Source: Terebella lapidaria (lineage: Eukaryota; Annelida; Polychaeta; Terebellida; Terebellidae). Taken from it: a DNA stretch of 64,000 bases. Of this stretch, positions 57,852 through 64,000 are shown one piece after another; within the stretch, counting starts at the first letter, position 1, and each line of letters begins with the position of its first letter. A program made the translations under genes and the position numbers. The notes below the pieces were generated by a model. It was not told where the DNA came from and did not search any database. It saw only the letters and a list, made by a program, of their open reading frames with translations. Where the stretch lies: assembly GCA_949152475.1 (NCBI GenBank), contig OX424560.1:42486719-42550718 (forward strand), read 5' to 3'.

Positions 57852-57969
57852 ATTGGGGACGACGAACCGGCGGATGTATCAGTCCCATTCCCGGTTTTTA
57901 GCGGTAATTTGTCTCAGGACCAGAGGTCCTGTACATGCACCATACATCTCTCTTTTTTTTTTGAATTTT
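57852..57969. other. Spacer after the B array
   Basis: The first 16 bases (ATTGGGGACGACGAAC) match the A tail (ATTGGGCATGACGAAC), showing that the last B monomer keeps the ancestral continuation lost from internal copies. The rest is unmatched. It includes a perfect hairpin, CAGGACC-AGA-GGTCCTG (about 57914-57930), and a T run. Confidence 0.55.
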
Positions 57970-58925
57970 CAGAAATTCACACAGCACTCACATTTGGACC
58001 GATACTTCTGAAATTCAGCGCACTGATATATAATGGTATTTTCCATTAAAATGTGAAGTTTTACTCGGATTGGTCGAACGTCAATGACGTTATGACGTAA
58101 AACGTCAATTTTCGAAATGGGGCTATATATCGAAAAGTATTTGTCGTACAGAGAAGCGAATTGCACCATTGGAAAGCTCGTTGAATTCTGGTTTAGAAGG
58201 GTACTGTCCGATACTTTTCCACTATGATATATTTTCCACTATGACGTCATAAACGTAAGGACTGTCATACCAAATTTTCGACTTTTCACCAACTATCAAA
58301 CATCCACAATGCACTCAAATTTGAAGGTATTGGAATATAATTATCAGAATGTATGTGAAATAATAATACCCAGCCATACACCAAGTTTCAACACGCTACA
58401 TGCAACGTTGATGACGTCATGACGTAAAACGTCAATTTTCGAAATGGGGCTATATATCGAAAAGTATTTGTCGTACAGAGAAGCGAATGACTCCATTGGA
58501 AAGCTCGTTGAATTCTTGCTTGGAAGCGTACTGTCCGATACTTTTCCGCAATGAAAGATTTTCCGCTATGACGTCATAAACGTAAGGCCTGTCTTACCAA
58601 TTTTTCGACTTTCCAGCGAACTTTCAAATATCTACAGCGCACTCACATTTGAAAATATTGGACTGGATGTGGAATCATAATGCTTAGCTATATTCCGAGT
58701 TTCAACACGCTACGTGCAACGTCAATGACGTCATGACGTAAAACGTCAATTTACAAAATGGGGCTATATATAGGGAAATATTTATCATACAGAGAAACGG
58801 CTTGCACCATTGGAAAGCTCGTTGAATTCTGGTTTACGAGAGCACTTTCCAATACTTTTTCGCAATGACAGATTTTCCGCAAAGACGTCATAAACGTAAG
58901 GCCAGTCATACTTTTTAGCAAACCT
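57970..58925 (+). repeat. 328-bp tandem repeat x 3 (C repeat, copy 2)
   Basis: GGGCTATATATC markers at about 58120, 58447 and 58761. Same unit as 28660-29645, with scattered differences and a small deletion in the third copy. The minus-strand 60-66 codon frames are repeat shadows. Confidence 0.85.
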
Positions 58926-59180
58926 TCAAGCATTCGAGGTCAAGTACGAAGTTCAGCTCACCATATCGAGTAGTATACCGTTAGAATGTTGTTGGTCTCC
59001 TGAGTCCAGTGATATTTTAATTTTGACGCTGTGACATTCAATGACAGTATGAGTAGTTTGTGAAGTAAAGTGAAGTAAAATGAAGTGAAGTAAGGAAGTA
59101 AACGTAGTAAGTAGGATAGTAAGTGTCGTCAATTTGCTCAAATCCATATGTCCTGTCATTGGCATATTACATATATTTTG
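58926..59180. repeat. 3' part of the 22.6-kb element with (GAAGT)n
   Basis: It starts with an AGGTCAAGTACGAAG...TCGAGTAGTATACCGTTAGAA fragment of the A/B body. A degenerate (GAAGT/AAAGT)n tract (about 59057-59115) and about 65 bp leading to the end motif follow. No gene. Confidence 0.6.
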
Positions 59181-59213
59181 GTTCTGGCAAGTGTGTGCCC
59201 TATGGGCTCTCGT

Positions 59214-62200
59214 TTGTATGTTTGTTTGTTTGTTTGTGTGCGCTCTACAGGCCACAGTTCTCATTGGAAATTCATGAAATCTGGTAGAAAGTTTCTAGGC
59301 TGAAAAAGGAAGGTCGCTAGTTCTTTGTTAAGCTCAAGGTCAAATAACAAGGTCAAGGTCACGCAAAACGTCGAAAACACATAAGTGCTCATTATTCCAG
59401 TTCTAATCATCGTAGAGACTTCAAATCAAGTTCATATTGTAGATATACTCGAGTTCTGTCTTCTGTGACCATGACCTTGACATTTGACCTTGACCTTGAG
59501 AAGTATGCCATGAGGTGAATATCAAGGTCAAGTACGAAGGTCAGCGCACTATATCGAGTAGTACATTGTTGGAAAGGTCTTGAGTCCCTGATTCCAGTGA
59601 TATCTCATTTTTGGCGCTGCGACATAAACTGACGTCATAATGACGTCATAAACGTCAAAAATCCGAAATTTCAAAGGGCCATAACACCGTCAATAGTGAA
59701 TGGAATCCTTTGAAATTTGATATGCACTTTGACAGCATTGACTTCTACGAATTTAAGTGCAAAGGTCAAAGGTCAAGGTCAAGGTCATCGAAATCCCAGA
59801 AAAACACGTTTCCGGTAATAACATCTGTTTGAATCATTGTGGGCTCATGAAATTTGAACCATGTCATTCAGAAGAGGTATATCAATCAGACAAATATGTC
59901 AAATCCATGATTGACCTCGAATTTTGTCTATAATCTGACAAAGCTTAATCAGAATCTTATGAGGATTCTGGATTTTACAGATATTTTTAATGTTTTCATG
60001 GCTCCAATTTTCACAAATTTTCTGAACATTCAATTCTGAAGCATTTCATACAGTCAGGTGCAGTGTTATTTCTAGTTTATAATGCACTTTTCACATTTGG
60101 AATAAATTGAAAACTCGCCGAGATATCAAAGTAGAAAGAGCAGTGGGGTGAATCTGATTCTCAATCCGTTCACACAACAATAAGCTGCAGAAACGATTAC
60201 CCCCTGTGGACATGTCCCCTTCTAAATATACACACTCGGTTGAGCAGTAGTACAGTATATCATATATGTATCCAAGTGCACATCTCAAACAACAAAACAA
60301 TTCCTTTGTTTTCAGACTCAGAGGTGTCCAACTGATATAATAAAGCCTAAAACTCATGTCTAAATACAGTCTGGGTCAAGCCACAGGCCACTTTATATCA
60401 GAACTATTGGGCATGACGAACAGGGGTTTGTGAGCACCGGGTTTGTGAGCATTGTGAGCACTGTTACAGGTTTATAGTACATGTAGGGCATTGCCTAAGG
60501 CCCAATAGCTTGTATATATGCACCGGATATTATTACTTGACGAAATCAAAGATTTTGTCAAGTATGTTGATCGGTTCCGTTTGTTTGTATGTTTGTTTGT
60601 TTGTTTGTGTGCGCTCTACAGGCCACAGTTCTCATTGGAAATTCATGAAATCTGGTAGAAAGTTTCTAGGCTGAAAAAGGAAGGTCGCTAGTTCTTTGTT
60701 AAGCTCAAGGTCAAATAACAAGGTCAAGGTCACGCAAAACGTCGAAAACACATAAGTGCTCATTATTCCAGTTCTAATCATCGTAGAGACTTCAAATCAA
60801 GTTCATATTGTAGATATACTCGAGTTCTGTCTTCTGTGACCATGACCTTGACATTTGACCTTGACCTTGAGAAGTATGCCATGAGGTGAATATCAAGGTC
60901 AAGTACGAAGGTCAGCGCACTATATCGAGTAGTACATTGTTGGAAAGGTCTTGAGTCCCTGATTCCAGTGATATCTCATTTTTGGCGCTGCGACATAAAC
61001 TGACGTCATAATGACGTCATAAACGTCAAAAATCCGAAATTTCAAAGGGCCATAACACCGTCAATAGTGAATGGAATCCTTTGAAATTTGATATGCACTT
61101 TGACAGCATTGACTTCTACGAATTTAAGTGCAAAGGTCAAAGGTCAAGGTCAAGGTCATCGAAATCCCAGAAAAACACGTTTCCGGTAATAACATCTGTT
61201 TGAATCATTGTGGGCTCATGAAATTTGAACCATGTCATTCAGAAGAGGTATATCAATCAGACAAATATGTCAAATCCATGATTGACCTCGAATTTTGTCT
61301 ATAATCTGACAAAGCTTAATCAGAATCTTATGAGGATTCTGGATTTTACAGATATTTTTAATGTTTTCATGGCTCCAATTTTCACAAATTTTCTGAACAT
61401 TCAATTCTGAAGCATTTCATACAGTCAGGTGCAGTGTTATTTCTAGTTTATAATGCACTTTTCACATTTGGAATAAATTGAAAACTCGCCGAGATATCAA
61501 AGTAGAAAGAGCAGTGGGGTGAATCTGATTCTCAATCCGTTCACACAACAATAAGCTGCAGAAACGATTACCCCCTGTGGACATGTCCCCTTCTAAATAT
61601 ACACACTCGGTTGAGCAGTAGTACAGTATATCATATATGTATCCAAGTGCACATCTCAAACAACAAAACAATTCCTTTGTTTTCAGACTCAGAGGTGTCC
61701 AACTGATATAATAAAGCCTAAAACTCATGTCTAAATACAGTCTGGGTCAAGCCACAGGCCACTTTATATCAGAACTATTGGGCATGACGAACAGGGGTTT
61801 GTGAGCACCGGGTTTGTGAGCATTGTGAGCACTGTTACAGGTTTATAGTACATGTAGGGCATTGCCTAAGGCCCAATAGCTTGTATATATGCACCGGATA
61901 TTATTACTTGACGAAATCAAAGATTTTGTCAAGTATGTTGATCGGTTCCGTTTGTTTGTATGTTTGTTTGTTTGTTTGTGTGCGCTCTACAGGCCACAGT
62001 TCTCATTGGAAATTCATGAAATCTGGTAGAAAGTTTCTAGGCTGAAAAAGGAAGGTCGCTAGTTCTTTGTTAAGCTCAAGGTCAAATAACAAGGTCAAGG
62101 TCACGCAAAACGTCGAAAACACATAAGTGCTCATTATTCCAGTTCTAATCATCGTAGAGACTTCAAATCAAGTTCATATTGTAGATATACTCGAGTTCTG

Positions 62201-64000
62201 TCTTCTGTGACCATGACCTTGACATTTGACCTTGACCTTGAGAAGTATGCCATGAGGTGAATATCAAGGTCAAGTACGAAGGTCAGCGCACTATATCGAG
62301 TAGTACATTGTTGGAAAGGTCTTGAGTCCCTGATTCCAGTGATATCTCATTTTTGGCGCTGCGACATAAACTGACGTCATAATGACGTCATAAACGTCAA
62401 AAATCCGAAATTTCAAAGGGCCATAACACCGTCAATAGTGAATGGAATCCTTTGAAATTTGATATGCACTTTGACAGCATTGACTTCTACGAATTTAAGT
62501 GCAAAGGTCAAAGGTCAAGGTCAAGGTCATCGAAATCCCAGAAAAACACGTTTCCGGTAATAACATCTGTTTGAATCATTGTGGGCTCATGAAATTTGAA
62601 CCATGTCATTCAGAAGAGGTATATCAATCAGACAAATATGTCAAATCCATGATTGACCTCGAATTTTGTCTATAATCTGACAAAGCTTAATCAGAATCTT
62701 ATGAGGATTCTGGATTTTACAGATATTTTTAATGTTTTCATGGCTCCAATTTTCACAAATTTTCTGAACATTCAATTCTGAAGCATTTCATACAGTCAGG
62801 TGCAGTGTTATTTCTAGTTTATAATGCACTTTTCACATTTGGAATAAATTGAAAACTCGCCGAGATATCAAAGTAGAAAGAGCAGTGGGGTGAATCTGAT
62901 TCTCAATCCGTTCACACAACAATAAGCTGCAGAAACGATTACCCCCTGTGGACATGTCCCCTTCTAAATATACACACTCGGTTGAGCAGTAGTACAGTAT
63001 ATCATATATGTATCCAAGTGCACATCTCAAACAACAAAACAATTCCTTTGTTTTCAGACTCAGAGGTGTCCAACTGATATAATAAAGCCTAAAACTCATG
63101 TCTAAATACAGTCTGGGTCAAGCCACAGGCCACTTTATATCAGAACTATTGGGCATGACGAACAGGGGTTTGTGAGCACCGGGTTTGTGAGCATTGTGAG
63201 CACTGTTACAGGTTTATAGTACATGTAGGGCATTGCCTAAGGCCCAATAGCTTGTATATATGCACCGGATATTATTACTTGACGAAATCAAAGATTTTGT
63301 CAAGTATGTTGATCGGTTCCGTTTGTTTGTATGTTTGTTTGTTTGTTTGTGTGCGCTCTACAGGCCACAGTTCTCATTGGAAATTCATGAAATCTGGTAG
63401 AAAGTTTCTAGGCTGAAAAAGGAAGGTCGCTAGTTCTTTGTTAAGCTCAAGGTCAAATAACAAGGTCAAGGTCACGCAAAACGTCGAAAACACATAAGTG
63501 CTCATTATTCCAGTTCTAATCATCGTAGAGACTTCAAATCAAGTTCATATTGTAGATATACTCGAGTTCTGTCTTCTGTGACCATGACCTTGACATTTGA
63601 CCTTGACCTTGAGAAGTATGCCATGAGGTGAATATCAAGGTCAAGTACGAAGGTCAGCGCACTATATCGAGTAGTACATTGTTGGAAAGGTCTTGAGTCC
63701 CTGATTCCAGTGATATCTCATTTTTGGCGCTGCGACATAAACTGACGTCATAATGACGTCATAAACGTCAAAAATCCGAAATTTCAAAGGGCCATAACAC
63801 CGTCAATAGTGAATGGAATCCTTTGAAATTTGATATGCACTTTGACAGCATTGACTTCTACGAATTTAAGTGCAAAGGTCAAAGGTCAAGGTCAAGGTCA
63901 TCGAAATCCCAGAAAAACACGTTTCCGGTAATAACATCTGTTTGAATCATTGTGGGCTCATGAAATTTGAACCATGTCATTCAGAAGAGGAATATCAATC
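59214..64000 (+). repeat. A satellite monomers 4-7 in direct tandem
   Basis: Complete 1371-bp monomers lie at 59214-60584, 60585-61955 and 61956-63326, and a partial one runs from 63327 to the window edge. They read as identical to each other and nearly identical to monomers 1-3. The junction CCGTTTGT|TTGTATG is uninterrupted here, giving the empty form of the site that is occupied after monomers 1, 2 and 3. The heads are at 60535, 61906 and 63277. The array continues beyond the window. Confidence 0.95.

Larger units (their letters stand above)
36620..59213 (+). mobile_element. HINE-like element inserted between A3 and A4 (22.6 kb)
   Basis: It begins ACTTGCCAGAAT (36620-36631) within a palindrome ending GGCAAGT (36648). 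It ends GTTCTGGCAAGT (59181-59192), the inverted partner with one mismatch, then hairpin GCCC-TAT-GGGC (59197-59207) and TCTCG. Inside: 17 tandem B monomers (36620-57851), a 0.1-kb spacer, three 328-bp C repeats (57970-58925) and a short 3' part. The element probably reached this size by internal tandem amplification after insertion, because every B monomer carries the 5' head. Confidence 0.6.

Noticed and set aside
21525..63099. An 88-codon minus-strand ORF (MSFRLYYISWTP...RVFNLFQM) conserved in nearly every A and B monomer, as a possible multicopy gene
   Set aside because: Between A and B I count about three synonymous against six non-synonymous changes, no sign of protein constraint. Monomer 1 of B has a frameshift. 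Copies are recent, so an open frame survives passively.
20648..64000. CRISPR-like array, because of regularly spaced near-identical repeats
   Set aside because: The units are 1.2-1.4 kb, spacers are absent, the DNA is eukaryotic and no cas gene is present.

Overview
This is eukaryotic, repeat-dominated DNA from an animal genome, most likely a marine invertebrate; the phylum cannot be fixed from the sequence. The evidence is spliced exons with GT/AG introns, a non-LTR retrotransposon of the CR1/jockey type, several MITEs with TIRs, tRNA-derived SINE-like pieces, and very long AGGTCA-rich satellites. Nothing looks bacterial: there are no operons, ribosome binding sites or dense long ORFs.

Layout. 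1-11.8 kb is intergenic and holds small dispersed repeats: a 134-bp tandem repeat, a palindromic TTAA-flanked piggyBac-type MITE, an old foldback element, a TA-flanked 302-bp MITE, a tRNA-derived SINE, and an unexplained cluster of the octamer TAGGCCTA. 11.9-19.0 kb holds the one host gene I can support. It is split over at least six exons on the plus strand and encodes a protein of about 280 residues or more, with a helical N-terminus and an RPA-like OB-fold candidate. An E2F-type site lies about 120 bp upstream of its start. Its introns hold several mobile or repeat elements, and the reading frame of the last exon is uncertain. 19.2-20.0 kb is a 6-copy minisatellite just 3' of the gene.

20.5-64 kb is one repeat complex with an unexpectedly simple plan. 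A 1371-bp satellite monomer ('A') recurs seven times at nearly 100 percent identity; six copies are complete and each is exactly 1371 bp. The last four are directly tandem and run off the window. Between A1/A2, A2/A3 and A3/A4 sit three different insertions of 4.7, 7.2 and 22.6 kb, each entering at exactly the same A/A junction. Each insertion has its own matched pair of 12-bp inverted end motifs (ACTTGACGAAAT, ACTTGCCGGAAT and ACTTGCCAGAAT classes). Each also has a small TAT/TAC-loop hairpin next to its 3' end. This resembles Helentron-associated (HINE-like) non-autonomous rolling-circle elements inserting between T and T, often into the head of a relative, which nests them. The 22.6-kb insertion contains 17 tandem copies of a 1249-bp monomer ('B', a relative of A) with a visible higher-order repeat of five monomer types. 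The 7.2-kb insertion has in turn been hit by a 5'-truncated LINE with an intact 664-codon reverse transcriptase frame and a 7-bp target duplication.

The A and B satellites carry about a dozen AGGTCA nuclear-receptor half-sites and CRE palindromes per unit. Short ORFs repeated in every satellite monomer look non-coding. Apart from the OB-fold gene and the LINE, I see no protein-coding genes.
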